From assembly GCF_030056705.1 (NCBI RefSeq), contig NZ_JASHIC010000011.1:145211-209210 (forward strand): a DNA stretch of 64,000 nt, read 5' to 3'. Positions 42,412-52,061 of the stretch are shown piece by piece. The position numbers were made by a program, and so were the translations under genes. This DNA comes from Flectobacillus longus (lineage in GTDB: Bacteria > Bacteroidota > Bacteroidia > Cytophagales > Spirosomataceae). The notes under the pieces are model-generated. The model saw nothing but the letters and a program-made list of their open reading frames with translations. It was not told the DNA's origin and searched no databases. Numbering within the stretch: position 1 is the first letter of the stretch; each line of letters begins with the position of its first letter.

Positions 42412-42455
42412 CCAAAAAATCCCTAGCAACATTTTTGTCGCTAGGGATTTTTTGG
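42412..42455 (-). terminator. Terminator of the TPR lipoprotein gene
   Basis: CCAAAAAATCCCTAGC and complement (42440-42455) with T tract on the minus strand; 12-nt loop. Confidence 0.9.
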
Positions 42456-43367
42456 TTATTGAATCGAAATATTAGGGTTAAGTTTTTTAGCCTTATCAAA
42501 ATACTCTTTGGCTTTTTGTGTATCTCCTTTTTTCTGGAAATATAAACCTAAGTTACGAATAGCGAACGCATTTTCGGATTCTATTCTTAAGGAGTGTTCG
42601 ATAGTTTCCTTTGCTTCATCCAACTTCCCTAATTGGAGCAATATATATCCTTTGTTATTGAGGTAGTAAGCTTGAGCAGGTTTGAGAAATATCGCCTTTT
42701 CTACCAAAGGTAAAGCCTCTTTATATTTTCCTTCTTCGCTCAAAATAAAAGCTAGGTTGTTTAGCGCAAAGTGTTGTTTAGGGTTAATACTTAAGGCCTT
42801 TTCGAAATCCTTTTTTGCTAAAGGATAATTGTTTTGTTCAAAGTACAAATACCCATGATTGGTATAGGCCTCAGCATTATTGGGATCAAGTACGAGTGCT
42901 CGTTCATAAGCTGCTGTAGCTCCCGAATAATCTTGTGTCTGAGTTTTTATATTGCCAAGAGTAACGTAGTAAAAGCTAGAATCTTTATAAACCTTTCCAA
43001 TCTTGTTAAGGTCTTGCATCGCTTCCTGAAAATTACCTAGGTTAAATAACAGTTCGGCGCGATTATAGTAAGCCTCCCAGAATTTGCTATCTACCTCTAT
43101 GGCCTTATTGAAATCCTCTAGCGCTTTCTCAGGCTTATCACTTTTTTGATATGCCAGGCCTCTATTATTATAAATATCGGCAAAATCTGGCTTCTTGTTC
43201 AAGGCTTCACCATACCAATGAATTGCCTCGTTATATTCTTGTTCTTTTAGTTTGAAATTACCTCGCTTGAAAAACTTGATAGCTTCTTCATTTTTATCAG
43301 TTCCACAAGACCCAAGACTCAACATGGCTGCTGCCATGAGGATAGGGAATAGCTTTCTACCTTTCAT
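42456..43367 (-). CDS. TPR-repeat lipoprotein
   Basis: A 303-residue lipoprotein: signal peptide with lipobox LGSC (Cys at residue 21), then about seven to eight 34-residue TPRs across 25-300 (for example YNEAIHWYGEALNKKPDFAD, EAYTNHGYLYFEQNNYPLAK). TPRs mediate protein contacts, here at the periplasmic face or cell surface. The length is ordinary. A TAATTTTG element lies upstream on the minus strand. Partners are unknown; the cyclophilin gene runs divergently. Confidence 0.9.
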   Translation of the reverse strand: MKGRKLFPILMAAAMLSLGSCGTDKNEEAIKFFKRGNFKLKEQEYNEAIHWYGEALNKKPDFADIYNNRGLAYQKSDKPEKALEDFNKAIEVDSKFWEAYYNRAELLFNLGNFQEAMQDLNKIGKVYKDSSFYYVTLGNIKTQTQDYSGATAAYERALVLDPNNAEAYTNHGYLYFEQNNYPLAKKDFEKALSINPKQHFALNNLAFILSEEGKYKEALPLVEKAIFLKPAQAYYLNNKGYILLQLGKLDEAKETIEHSLRIESENAFAIRNLGLYFQKKGDTQKAKEYFDKAKKLNPNISIQ

Positions 43368-43477
43368 TGAATTTGAGATTTATTCATTAATGTACATTTA
43401 CTCAAAATTACGCTATTTTGCTTGAAAGACCGACTAATGTGCAGAAATCCTATAAGAAGAAACAAATGAGTAAAATG

Positions 43478-43509
43478 TTTAAAGAAATGGAAGAGATGCC
43501 TTAACTTTG
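43478..43509 (+). promoter_or_regulatory. Promoter of the cyclophilin gene
   Basis: TTTA (43478-43481, consensus TTTG), 20-nt spacer, TAACTTTG (43502-43509). Upstream of the ATG at 43556, so the open frame from 43520 is 5' leader. Confidence 0.5.
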
Positions 43510-43555
43510 TAAAAAACAATTGCTGTTTTATCATCCATTAACAATTGATTATAGT

Positions 43556-43999
43556 ATGTTAAAAGCTGAAATGTTGACCGAAAAAGGTCTAATGGTTATA
43601 ACGTTTTTCGAGGAGGATGCTCCAATTCACGTAAAGAACTTTGTTGATTTATCGAAAAAAGGATTTTATGACGGTGTAACTTTTCACCGTGTACTTCCTG
43701 ATTTTGTAATTCAAGGAGGTGACCCAACAGGAACTGGTGCAGGTGGTCCTGGTTACACAATTCCTTGTGAGTTGACTGGAAATAACCAATACCATGATCG
43801 TGGTGTTTTGTCAATGGCTCATCGTGGACCAAATACAGGTGGTTCACAATTCTTTATTTGCCATAGTCGTAACAACACTGCTCACCTTGACCGTAGACAT
43901 ACATGTTTTGGAAAAGTTGTTGAAGGTTTGGACGTAATTGATCAAATCCGTCAAGGCGACCAGATTATCAGTGTCACAATTATTGAGGAAGAAGCATAG
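43556..43999 (+). CDS. Cyclophilin-type peptidyl-prolyl isomerase
   Basis: A 147-residue cytoplasmic cyclophilin without signal peptide. GVTFHRVLPDFVIQGGDPTGTGAGG and the MAHRGPNTGGSQFFICH active-site region are intact, with the conserved catalytic Arg in FHR. The reading frame reaches 43520, but MLKAEMLTEKG at 43556 fits family starts. The 2-nt gap to the 79-residue gene at 44002 suggests co-transcription. Confidence 0.93.
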   Translation: MLKAEMLTEKGLMVITFFEEDAPIHVKNFVDLSKKGFYDGVTFHRVLPDFVIQGGDPTGTGAGGPGYTIPCELTGNNQYHDRGVLSMAHRGPNTGGSQFFICHSRNNTAHLDRRHTCFGKVVEGLDVIDQIRQGDQIISVTIIEEEA

Positions 44000-44001
44000 T
44001 T

Positions 44002-44241
44002 ATGTACTTTATCGGAGAAATCCCCAATCCAAAATGTAAGGTTTCCTTATATAAGTGGAATAACAAGTATTTTGTAAAATTTGAAACTGCTGACTTGGAA
44101 CAAACTTTCAAAATTTCAGAAACGGAAGTTTCGGGAGAATCAGAAGTGCGAGAATTAATTACAGAAGAATTTGTAGATAAAGTGGTAAAACGCTTTGAAG
44201 ATATGTATGGCGATTTGCATAATGCCTTGAATCCCTACTAA
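44002..44241 (+). CDS. Small conserved hypothetical protein
   Basis: A 79-residue protein (MYFIGEIPNPKCKVSLYKWN ...) with beta-strand-rich N-terminus and a helical C-terminus (ELITEEFVDKVVKRFEDMYG). I recall similar small proteins of Bacteroidota downstream of cyclophilin genes, without known function. It lies 2 nt after the cyclophilin stop and shares its terminator at 44243-44273. Confidence 0.7.
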   Translation: MYFIGEIPNPKCKVSLYKWNNKYFVKFETADLEQTFKISETEVSGESEVRELITEEFVDKVVKRFEDMYGDLHNALNPY

Positions 44242-44242
44242 C

Positions 44243-44273
44243 AAAAAAGCCCTGAGTATTCAGGGCTTTTTTT
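44243..44273. terminator. Bidirectional terminator
   Basis: AAAAAAGCCCTGA and complement with a 4-nt loop, T tract; lies between the small-protein gene (+) and the M61 peptidase gene (-). Confidence 0.92.
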
Positions 44274-44282
44274 ATGAATGAT

Positions 44283-46079
44283 TTATTGGATAAACATCCA
44301 TTTTTTGTAAAGTGCTTTTTGCTGTTCTGTTTGATCCGCTATTGGCTCTAGCTTGTAGGATTTAATTGGATTTTTAGAAAGTGTTACCGAGTAAGTTTTT
44401 TCTAATCCATCTCTTTTTACTTTTACCTCAATCACATCTCCGATTTTTTTCGAAGCAATTACTTTCGTTAAATCATCTACTTTCAAACCATCGATGCTCA
44501 AAATCTCATCGTTGACATTCAGTCCATAATTGTAGGCAGGAGAGTCTCTTCTTACAGATGAGATTTTTCCAGCTCTTAAATCAGCACCAAGAAAAGCATT
44601 GTTATTGTCAGCATTCGTATCTACGATTTTCAAACCAACTGGGGCTAAGTATACATTATAAGGAATAGACTCAGTACCGAAGATATAATTCTTGAAAAAA
44701 GACGACATATCTTTGCCCGCTACAATATCGGTAGCCTTCATGAATTCTTCATCTGTAAAGCCACGACCTAGTTTTTTGTAGTAATTCTGATAAAGGTAAC
44801 GCATTAAATCGTCTAGGTTCTTTTCGCCTTTCGTTGAAGACAAAATGGCTAAGTTTAAAATTCCTCCTAACACAGCACCTTTGTCATAATAGGATACCGT
44901 GCTATTACGAGAGTTTTCGTTTGGACGATAATATTTAATCCACGCATCCCAGCTAGACTCAGCTGCTGATTGAATAGCATTACCCGGTTGGTTTTCAATG
45001 GTATTCACATCGTCCATATACGATTTGATATATTCTTCAGGAGAGAAGATACCTGCACGGCGGAGGATATAATTTTCATAAAAACTTGTACCTCCTTCAG
45101 AATACCACAACATGTGCGTGTAGTTTTCGTTTTCATAGTCGAAAGGTCCTAAAGCTTTTGGACGGATACGCTTTACATTCCAAAGGTGGAAATATTCGTG
45201 AGCAATAAGACTTAGAAAACCTTTGTATGATTTTTCATTTTCGTACACACCACGTGAAGTTTGGCAAGTAGTAGAATTAAGGTGTTCTAAACCACCACCT
45301 CCAGCAGCAAGGTTATGAATCAAAAAAGTATAGTCTTTACAAGGGTGTTCTGTCACCACGCTCTTGGCAGCTTCGCAAACACGTTTAATGTCGTTAGTTA
45401 CTTTTTCGGCATCATACTTTGCCTCGCCATACATGGCAATTTTGTGAGGAACACCAGCTAAATCAAAGTTTAAAACTTTTTGATTACCTATCTCGATAGG
45501 AGAGTCTATCAAAATGTCTAGGTTATCTGCCAAGAAAGTATTTTTAGAAATTTCTTTCATGCCAGTCGAAATCGTTGACCAGTCTTTGTAAGGAGTAATT
45601 TCTAAAGTTGAAGGTAGTGCTTTCCATTCATTCACATACATGAATACACTTGCTGGGTTAAGATAGCCATGAGAATCATCCAAAAACGAGGTACGAACGG
45701 ACAGTTCATAAGCATAAACTTTGTATTTTAGCGTTACTTCCTGAGTGGAGGCATTCACTTTTATACGCCAAGTATTTTTGTTGATTTTGTCAAGAGACAA
45801 TGGTGTGTTTGCTGAGGAGGCAGTTACTGATTCCACATTTTTAGCGTATTCACGAACAAGGTAAGAACCTGGCGTCCAGACTGCCATTTTTACATCGACG
45901 AAACCTTGCTGTTTCATTTTGGCATCTAGCGTCTTCAATTTAATGACTACATCAAAGTAGTGAGACTGAGGTTTTTCCATAGAAAGCGCATAAGCAATCT
46001 TGGATTGGAGCTTATTAGTTTGAGCTGATGAAATTACGCTAAACAGTAAACAGATAGCGAAAATTGAGATTTTTTTCAT
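44283..46079 (-). CDS. M61-family metallopeptidase with PDZ domain
   Basis: A 598-residue secreted peptidase: signal peptide (to about SSAQ, residue 20), N-terminal beta domain, catalytic M61 domain with HEYFH (residues 294-298, HExxH), and GGGLEH upstream, and a C-terminal PDZ domain (about 495-560, YNYGLNVNDEILSIDGLKV). Family members are glycyl aminopeptidases or endopeptidases. The exact cleavage site is not known. It is monocistronic. Confidence 0.93.
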   Translation of the reverse strand: MKKISIFAICLLFSVISSAQTNKLQSKIAYALSMEKPQSHYFDVVIKLKTLDAKMKQQGFVDVKMAVWTPGSYLVREYAKNVESVTASSANTPLSLDKINKNTWRIKVNASTQEVTLKYKVYAYELSVRTSFLDDSHGYLNPASVFMYVNEWKALPSTLEITPYKDWSTISTGMKEISKNTFLADNLDILIDSPIEIGNQKVLNFDLAGVPHKIAMYGEAKYDAEKVTNDIKRVCEAAKSVVTEHPCKDYTFLIHNLAAGGGGLEHLNSTTCQTSRGVYENEKSYKGFLSLIAHEYFHLWNVKRIRPKALGPFDYENENYTHMLWYSEGGTSFYENYILRRAGIFSPEEYIKSYMDDVNTIENQPGNAIQSAAESSWDAWIKYYRPNENSRNSTVSYYDKGAVLGGILNLAILSSTKGEKNLDDLMRYLYQNYYKKLGRGFTDEEFMKATDIVAGKDMSSFFKNYIFGTESIPYNVYLAPVGLKIVDTNADNNNAFLGADLRAGKISSVRRDSPAYNYGLNVNDEILSIDGLKVDDLTKVIASKKIGDVIEVKVKRDGLEKTYSVTLSKNPIKSYKLEPIADQTEQQKALYKKWMFIQ

Positions 46080-46204
46080 AATTTAACGTATGAATTTTGC
46101 GTTTTTAAAACGTGAAACTAACAAAGCCTCGCCTTTGAAACAAGTAAAATTTGGCTAATCTATTATCCCAACAAAACATAGATACCCAATAAAAAACATA
46201 TCTA

Positions 46205-49200
46205 ATGAAAAAATTACCTTCGATTGTATTTTTATCCGTTGCGGCTACATGTACTATTTCTGGTTATGAAATTTTTGCGCAGAGTACGCTCAACTATAAT
46301 GAAGCAAATATTCATTTTAGAAACGGACAAGAGTATTATGAATCCAAAAGCTTTGAAGCGGCTCGTGCCGAATTTGAACTCTATCTCTCTGAACATCGAA
46401 ACTTCTTAGACAAAAATGACCCTAATCAGGCTTGGGCGAAGTATTTCATCGTGATGTGTAGTTTATACCTAGATCGTGCCGATACTGAACTCCTTGCCGA
46501 CCGATTTGTTCGCGAATATCCCGAACATCCTGTAGCAAGTAACCTTTTCAGAGAAATTGGAAATTACTTCTTTGATAACGGTGAATATGGTAAGGCCATA
46601 GACTATTTGAGTAAAACAGCCAAAACTGATGAAGAATCCCACTATCATTTGGGTATTGCCTATTACCAAACGCAGTCGTATGCACAAGCTTTAACGGTAT
46701 TTACGCGTCTTCGTGAAAGTCCAAACCAAGCTTATGGTCCTCCCTCGGCGTATTATGCAGGAGCTATCCAGTTTCAAAATAAGAATTATGATGAAGCTAT
46801 CAGCAATTTTAATCTTGCTGAAAAATCTACGCAGTATAAAGCCGAAATCCCCGGATGGATTGCTAATGCCTATTATCGTCAAGGCAAGTATAATGAAATG
46901 CTCGATTATACAGAAAGAGTACTACGTGAAAAAGGACGTAAACTCGATGACATTGCATTGCTAACGGCGGAGGTATATTTTAATAAAGGGAATTACGAAA
47001 AAGCGGCAACTTATTATGGTGTTTATAAAAACTATAAATCACAAGGGATGATGCCAGTGGTGGCGTACCGTTATGGATATAGTCTTTATAAAACGAATCA
47101 ATTTTCAGCTGCTACTGATCAACTGAAAAATGTTGCCTTGCCCAAAGATACTTTGGGTCAGAATGCTTCTTTTGTTCTAGGGATTTGTTATCAGAGAGTT
47201 AGTAATCTTACAGGAGCGTTAGGTGCTTTTGATCAAGCTAGTAAATTATCATTTAATAAGCCTGTACAGGAGGAGGCTACCTTTAACGTAGGTAAAGTAC
47301 TTTTAGATTTAGGTCGCTCTAATGAATCTGTAAAAGCACTTGAGGGTTTTATTGCTCAATACCCAGGTTCAAGATTTGAAGATGAAGCAAACGAATTACT
47401 TTGCGAAGCATATCTTTCTTCTAATAACTTGTTGGCAGCGCTTAATTTTGTAGAAAAACTTCGTAGAAGAACTCCAAGAGTTAACGCTGTTTATCAGCGA
47501 ATAGCTTTTAACCAAGCTGTTAAAAAATATAATGAAGATGGATATGCGGAGGCAGTTACCTTTTTTGATAAATCATTAAGCGCTCCAGAATCTCGTGATT
47601 TAAAATACAGTGCGATGTATTGGAAAGGGGAGTCGTTGGTTGGTTTGAATCAAAATGCAGCTGCAATTGATTTGTATAAAAAAGTGATTGCAGCTACTGA
47701 TAAAGATGTACCTACTTTACCAGAATATCAACAAAAAAGCCGTTATAGCCTAGGATATATTTATTTGTCTACCAACCCAGCGGAGGCTAATGCTTATTTT
47801 AATGAATATTATCAACGTGGAGGTACAGATGGCAATGTGGATGATGCTCTTTTACGAATAGCAGATTCTTATGTAGCTCAGGGTCAATATGCTCAGGCGC
47901 TCAAAGCTTATGATAAAGCTTATCAAACGGTAAAAACAAATAAAGATTACGCCCTATATCAGAAAGGAACAATTCAAAATATTTTGAATGACCCTAATGG
48001 CAAAACAACACTAGAGGAGGTTGTTCGTATTTTCCCACAGTCTAAATATGTGGAAACTGCACTACGAGATTTGGGAGATAATGAAATGTCTGCCGAGCGT
48101 AGTGAAAAAGCAATTGCTTATTATTCAAGATTAATCTTGGAGCGTCCTCAAAGCGCCTTGGTGCCTTATGCAATTATGCGTAGAGGAACGGCTTTCCAAA
48201 ATATTGGAAGAACACAAAGTGCTATTTCTGATTATAAGTACTTGTTGAGAAATTATATCAATGATTCTAATTATGCCTCACAGGCTATGGCAGGTTTGAA
48301 TGAGTTGATGGATCCAAGTTCTCCAGAGTATATTGAGATAAAAGCATTGTATGCCAAAGCAAACCCTAATGATACAAGTTTGAGAGAAAAAGAATTTGAA
48401 AAAGCGAAAGGGCTGTACTACGACGATGCGCATGACAAAGCGTTGGTAGCATTAGGAGAATACGTTCGTAATTATCCTGATTCGCCTGATACCCCAGAAG
48501 CTAAATTCTTAATTGCAGAAACGTATTTCAAACAAAAAAATAAAATGGATGCTCTCCGCAATTACTATATTGTGATTGCAGACAACAAATACAAAGTACT
48601 TTCAAAAGCTTATACGAAGGCAGCTCAAATCGAACTTGAAAATAATAATTATTCAAGAGCGATTACAAACTATCGTGGGGTGTTAAGAGTTTCATCAGAT
48701 CGTAAAGATAATCAAACGGCAATTCAGGGTTTGATGGATTCATATTTCAATACACCGAAAAATGACTCTACGATTTATTACTCAAAACAAATGGTATTAT
48801 TGCCTGAAGCAACTGTAGCACAAAAAACAAAGGCTTATTATTATATGGGAAAAGGCTACTTGCAAATTGGAGATAATATCTCTGCAACTAGCTCATTTAA
48901 TCAAGGGGTGGCTCTTGCAAAAGATGATTATGCGGGTGAATGCCAAATTATGTTAGCAAGAATGCTTTACAGCCAGAAAAAATATAAAGAGTCAAGTGAA
49001 ATGATTATGAATAAGTTTAACAATGAGTTCTCAGGGGTGTCTTTACCAGTGATGGGGAAAGCCTTTTTGTTATTAGCTGATGACTTTATTGGAATGGAAA
49101 ATTATTTTCAAGCAAAAGCAACCTTGAATTCAATCATTGATAAACTACCAGATGAGAATTCGGTTGAGCAAGCGCGTGTAAAATTACGCTCTATTAGTAA

Positions 49201-49207
49201 CAAGTAA
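46205..49207 (+). CDS. Large TPR protein (YfgC/BamD-like repeats), periplasmic
   Basis: A 1000-residue protein with an N-terminal signal peptide (KKLPSIVFLSVAATCTISGYEIFAQ) and TPRs throughout: repeats such as YESKSFEAARAEFELYLSEH, NYEKAATYYGVYKNYK, KYNEMLDYTERVLRE and the ~34-residue periodicity up to the C-terminus. Similar proteins occur in gliding/OM clusters of Bacteroidota. The gene is 36 nt ahead of the beta-barrel gene; they are almost certainly in one operon. Likely a scaffold at the periplasmic face of the outer membrane. Confidence 0.88.
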   Translation: MKKLPSIVFLSVAATCTISGYEIFAQSTLNYNEANIHFRNGQEYYESKSFEAARAEFELYLSEHRNFLDKNDPNQAWAKYFIVMCSLYLDRADTELLADRFVREYPEHPVASNLFREIGNYFFDNGEYGKAIDYLSKTAKTDEESHYHLGIAYYQTQSYAQALTVFTRLRESPNQAYGPPSAYYAGAIQFQNKNYDEAISNFNLAEKSTQYKAEIPGWIANAYYRQGKYNEMLDYTERVLREKGRKLDDIALLTAEVYFNKGNYEKAATYYGVYKNYKSQGMMPVVAYRYGYSLYKTNQFSAATDQLKNVALPKDTLGQNASFVLGICYQRVSNLTGALGAFDQASKLSFNKPVQEEATFNVGKVLLDLGRSNESVKALEGFIAQYPGSRFEDEANELLCEAYLSSNNLLAALNFVEKLRRRTPRVNAVYQRIAFNQAVKKYNEDGYAEAVTFFDKSLSAPESRDLKYSAMYWKGESLVGLNQNAAAIDLYKKVIAATDKDVPTLPEYQQKSRYSLGYIYLSTNPAEANAYFNEYYQRGGTDGNVDDALLRIADSYVAQGQYAQALKAYDKAYQTVKTNKDYALYQKGTIQNILNDPNGKTTLEEVVRIFPQSKYVETALRDLGDNEMSAERSEKAIAYYSRLILERPQSALVPYAIMRRGTAFQNIGRTQSAISDYKYLLRNYINDSNYASQAMAGLNELMDPSSPEYIEIKALYAKANPNDTSLREKEFEKAKGLYYDDAHDKALVALGEYVRNYPDSPDTPEAKFLIAETYFKQKNKMDALRNYYIVIADNKYKVLSKAYTKAAQIELENNNYSRAITNYRGVLRVSSDRKDNQTAIQGLMDSYFNTPKNDSTIYYSKQMVLLPEATVAQKTKAYYYMGKGYLQIGDNISATSSFNQGVALAKDDYAGECQIMLARMLYSQKKYKESSEMIMNKFNNEFSGVSLPVMGKAFLLLADDFIGMENYFQAKATLNSIIDKLPDENSVEQARVKLRSISNK

Positions 49208-49243
49208 TCTAAATTTATTCTTAATCAAAGACTTTCATTTATT

Positions 49244-50923
49244 ATGCATCATACATCATTAAAGCTTTCTCTTGCCAGCATTATGCTACTTGGACTATCC
49301 ACACAAGGATTTTCTCAAGTAAATAAGAAAGAAGGGAAAATAGATAATTCAGAAGTAAGTGTAACTAAGGAACAAAAAAAGATTGTTGTGCCACCACCTG
49401 TGAGAAAACTCGAAAAAATGGTGACACCTCCCAATACTGTTCCAAGACCTCCTTTGAGATTTTTATTTTCCGAAGTGCCAAACAATGGAAGAATCACCGA
49501 AATTTCGAATCAGGCACAAATGCCTGTAAATCCAGTGACTCCTGTTCAGTTATCCAAATATAACAATGTAATAAGAGCAGGTTTCGGAAATTTTGGACAT
49601 ACCTATCTCGAAGGGCACGCAGGCATTGCTGTTGGGCAAGAAAACTATCATGGCATCTATGTCAAACACAACGCTTATCGATTAGGTCCTGTTGGAGCTA
49701 ACTATTCTGGTGAATCAGATAACCAAATCAAAGTACACAGTCGCACGCAATTTAACTCGGTAAAATTGGAGGGCTCTTTGGGATGGAAAAGAAAGGGCTT
49801 TTATTACTATGGGTACCAACCCCAAGTTTACTCTTTTGATAAAGAAACAATTTTTAATTCATGGAATAAATTCAATTTTGATGGAACAGTATCAAACACA
49901 AGCAAAACATCGCCAATTGATTACGTCTTTCATTCAAAATTATCGTACCTATTTACAAAAGTAGGGGCAAACGAATTACTTTGGGATGCAGGTATGTCAG
50001 CTTCATTTCCATTGACGGATAAACTTTCGGCCAATTTTGATGGACAGATGGTATTGGCACAATCTCAGGATTCATTGACCACTTATCGTAATTTATACAA
50101 GCTAGTTCCAAATTTTAAATATAAAGAAGAATTATTTAGTGTAACATTGGGTGTAATGCTTGCCAACAGCAAGGAAAAAACCACCGAAAATGAAACATAC
50201 GTATTGCCTGTACTCAAAGCTGATTATCAGTTGATGGATGGCATCAAGCTTTATGCAGGATATGAAGGTGATGTAATGGCTAATAACCTCACGACAATTC
50301 TTCAAGAGAATCAATGGTTGGGTCGTTTCCAAACCTTGAAACCTACCCGAAAGCTTTCAGATATATATGCGGGTGTTAAAGCTAACTTGTATGGCGGACT
50401 TTCTGGGGAGTTGAAAGGGAGCTTTGCTACTTATAAGAACTTCTATACATTGAATAATTCTCGTTCAGATTCTACAAAGTTTGAAATTTTGTATTCTAAT
50501 GATACCACAAAAGTTCATGTAACAAGTCTTTCAGGACAAATCAATTATGAAATTCCACAATTGTTTCGTTCGTCTTTGTTAATGGATTATTACCTATATG
50601 GTAACCTTGGCAACCTAAAAGAAGCATGGCATCGTCCTGCTTTCAAGGCTACATGGTCAAACCAGTATCTTATCAGAGAAAAAATGCTAGTTACATCAGA
50701 TTTTTATGTACTCACAGGACTGAAAGGGCTAAATGGACAGACAAATCAACAAGTTACACTTAACCCAATATTTGATTTGAATCTCAAATTCACCTTCTTT
50801 ATCAGTGAAAGATTTGATGTGTTTCTTTCAGCCAATAATATTTTAAATAAAAATTACCAAAGATACCTATATTATCCTGTTCAGGGGGCTAACTTCCTTG
50901 CAGGATTGTCATTTTCTTTTTAA
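49244..50923 (+). CDS. Outer-membrane beta-barrel protein, TonB-dependent-receptor-like but without plug
   Basis: A 559-residue protein with signal peptide (to FSQ, about 25), a Pro-rich linker (VVPPPVRKLEKMVTPP) and a barrel-type sequence up to a terminal Phe (FLAGLSFSF), the usual BAM signal. The C-terminal FDVFLSANNILNKNYQRY is the hallmark of TonB-dependent receptors, yet the ~120-residue plug and TonB box seen in classical receptors are absent. It probably forms a partner barrel of the TPR protein upstream, in one operon. Substrate unknown. Confidence 0.85.
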   Translation: MHHTSLKLSLASIMLLGLSTQGFSQVNKKEGKIDNSEVSVTKEQKKIVVPPPVRKLEKMVTPPNTVPRPPLRFLFSEVPNNGRITEISNQAQMPVNPVTPVQLSKYNNVIRAGFGNFGHTYLEGHAGIAVGQENYHGIYVKHNAYRLGPVGANYSGESDNQIKVHSRTQFNSVKLEGSLGWKRKGFYYYGYQPQVYSFDKETIFNSWNKFNFDGTVSNTSKTSPIDYVFHSKLSYLFTKVGANELLWDAGMSASFPLTDKLSANFDGQMVLAQSQDSLTTYRNLYKLVPNFKYKEELFSVTLGVMLANSKEKTTENETYVLPVLKADYQLMDGIKLYAGYEGDVMANNLTTILQENQWLGRFQTLKPTRKLSDIYAGVKANLYGGLSGELKGSFATYKNFYTLNNSRSDSTKFEILYSNDTTKVHVTSLSGQINYEIPQLFRSSLLMDYYLYGNLGNLKEAWHRPAFKATWSNQYLIREKMLVTSDFYVLTGLKGLNGQTNQQVTLNPIFDLNLKFTFFISERFDVFLSANNILNKNYQRYLYYPVQGANFLAGLSFSF

Positions 50924-50944
50924 ATTGTAACACAATTTCTTAAG

Positions 50945-51007
50945 ATCGTGTAATTATTTTTTTCAATAATTCAGGTTATTGATTTTAAGATAATTACACG
51001 ATTTTTT
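50945..51007 (+). terminator. Nested-stem terminator after the beta-barrel gene
   Basis: Outer stem ATCGTGTAATTAT (50945-50957) / complement (50990-51002) with an inner hairpin CAATAA (50964-50969) / TTATTG (50976-50981), then T run. Confidence 0.75.
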
Positions 51008-51023
51008 ATTTTCTGACAATTCT

Positions 51024-52049
51024 ATGGCTACAATTCAACACTATATTCAGGAGCTTTTATTCGAGCGCGATTGTGTGGTCGTTCCAGATTTTGGCGGCTT
51101 TATCACAAACTTTCAAAGTGCTAAATTAGACCGTTCGTTGAATTATATCTCTCCTGCCAAACGCTGGGTGGCATTCAACAGTCTTCTAAAAAATGACGAT
51201 GGTTTATTATCTCATTTCATTGCTAAGTCGGAAGGAGTTTCGGTTGAAGAATCGACTATCAAAATAAGAGCATTTGTTGATGCGCTTAAGTTTAGACTTA
51301 GAAATGCAGAACAAGTATATCTAGAAAATATCGGTTTCTTTGAACTTAATAAAGAGAATAAATTAGTATTTACTCCATTATCTGATCAAAACTATTGTTC
51401 TGATAGCTTTGGACTTAGTGCGGTTAATATTTATCCTTCTAAAAGAAACCAAGATATAGAACTCCCTCAGGTTGAGGCTAAACCTAAATTATCAGTATTT
51501 AGAGGTGCTGATCGTGCAGCCGAAAGGGTAGCTAAGACCTCAAAAAGAACTGCTGCTACTGTCAAAAAACTAGTACCATTTATGACAGGTGTTGCTACAG
51601 CAGTATTGTTAGGCATTGGGATACTTTCTTACGAAGAGCAAAATAGCCTAAGTACAATGAATCCTTTCGTGGGCATTACTACAAGAAAACCTGTACCAGC
51701 CCCTATAATCGAAACAAAATCTAAGTTTGATACGTTGTCTAGAGAAATCAAACCTCGTCAAGATTCAGTAACAACCTCTCAAGGAAACAACCTTACCTAT
51801 ACCAATAATGATGATTATTTCGTTATTGTTGGGAGTTTTGGTAATGAAACAAATGCACAAAAATTTGTTAAAGAACTTCAATCGAAAGGATTTTCAAATG
51901 CAACTGTGATTGAACCAGAAAGAAAAGGAAGGCTGATAAAGGTATCTGCAAATACATATCATAATGAAAATCAAGCATATACTGAATCAGCTGCTATCAA
52001 GTCGAAACTAAGAGCTTCTGCTTGGATCTTTAAATCTTCAAAAAAATAA
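51024..52049 (+). CDS. HU/CCDC81-like and SPOR-domain protein
   Basis: A 341-residue membrane protein. N-terminal ~140 residues: HU-like domain of the CCDC81 type (YIQELLFERDCVVVPDFGGF, VAFNSLLKNDDGLLSHFIA, EQVYLENIGFFEL). One TM segment (about 188-206). C-terminal SPOR domain (about 265-335, YFVIVGSFGNETNAQKFVKE), which in other proteins binds denuded peptidoglycan at division sites. So it is a cytoplasm-to-periplasm protein that likely links a DNA or protein-binding HU domain to the cell wall. It sits 12 nt before the TonB-like gene. Confidence 0.88.
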   Translation: MATIQHYIQELLFERDCVVVPDFGGFITNFQSAKLDRSLNYISPAKRWVAFNSLLKNDDGLLSHFIAKSEGVSVEESTIKIRAFVDALKFRLRNAEQVYLENIGFFELNKENKLVFTPLSDQNYCSDSFGLSAVNIYPSKRNQDIELPQVEAKPKLSVFRGADRAAERVAKTSKRTAATVKKLVPFMTGVATAVLLGIGILSYEEQNSLSTMNPFVGITTRKPVPAPIIETKSKFDTLSREIKPRQDSVTTSQGNNLTYTNNDDYFVIVGSFGNETNAQKFVKELQSKGFSNATVIEPERKGRLIKVSANTYHNENQAYTESAAIKSKLRASAWIFKSSKK

Positions 52050-52061
52050 TAGCTTTAACGA

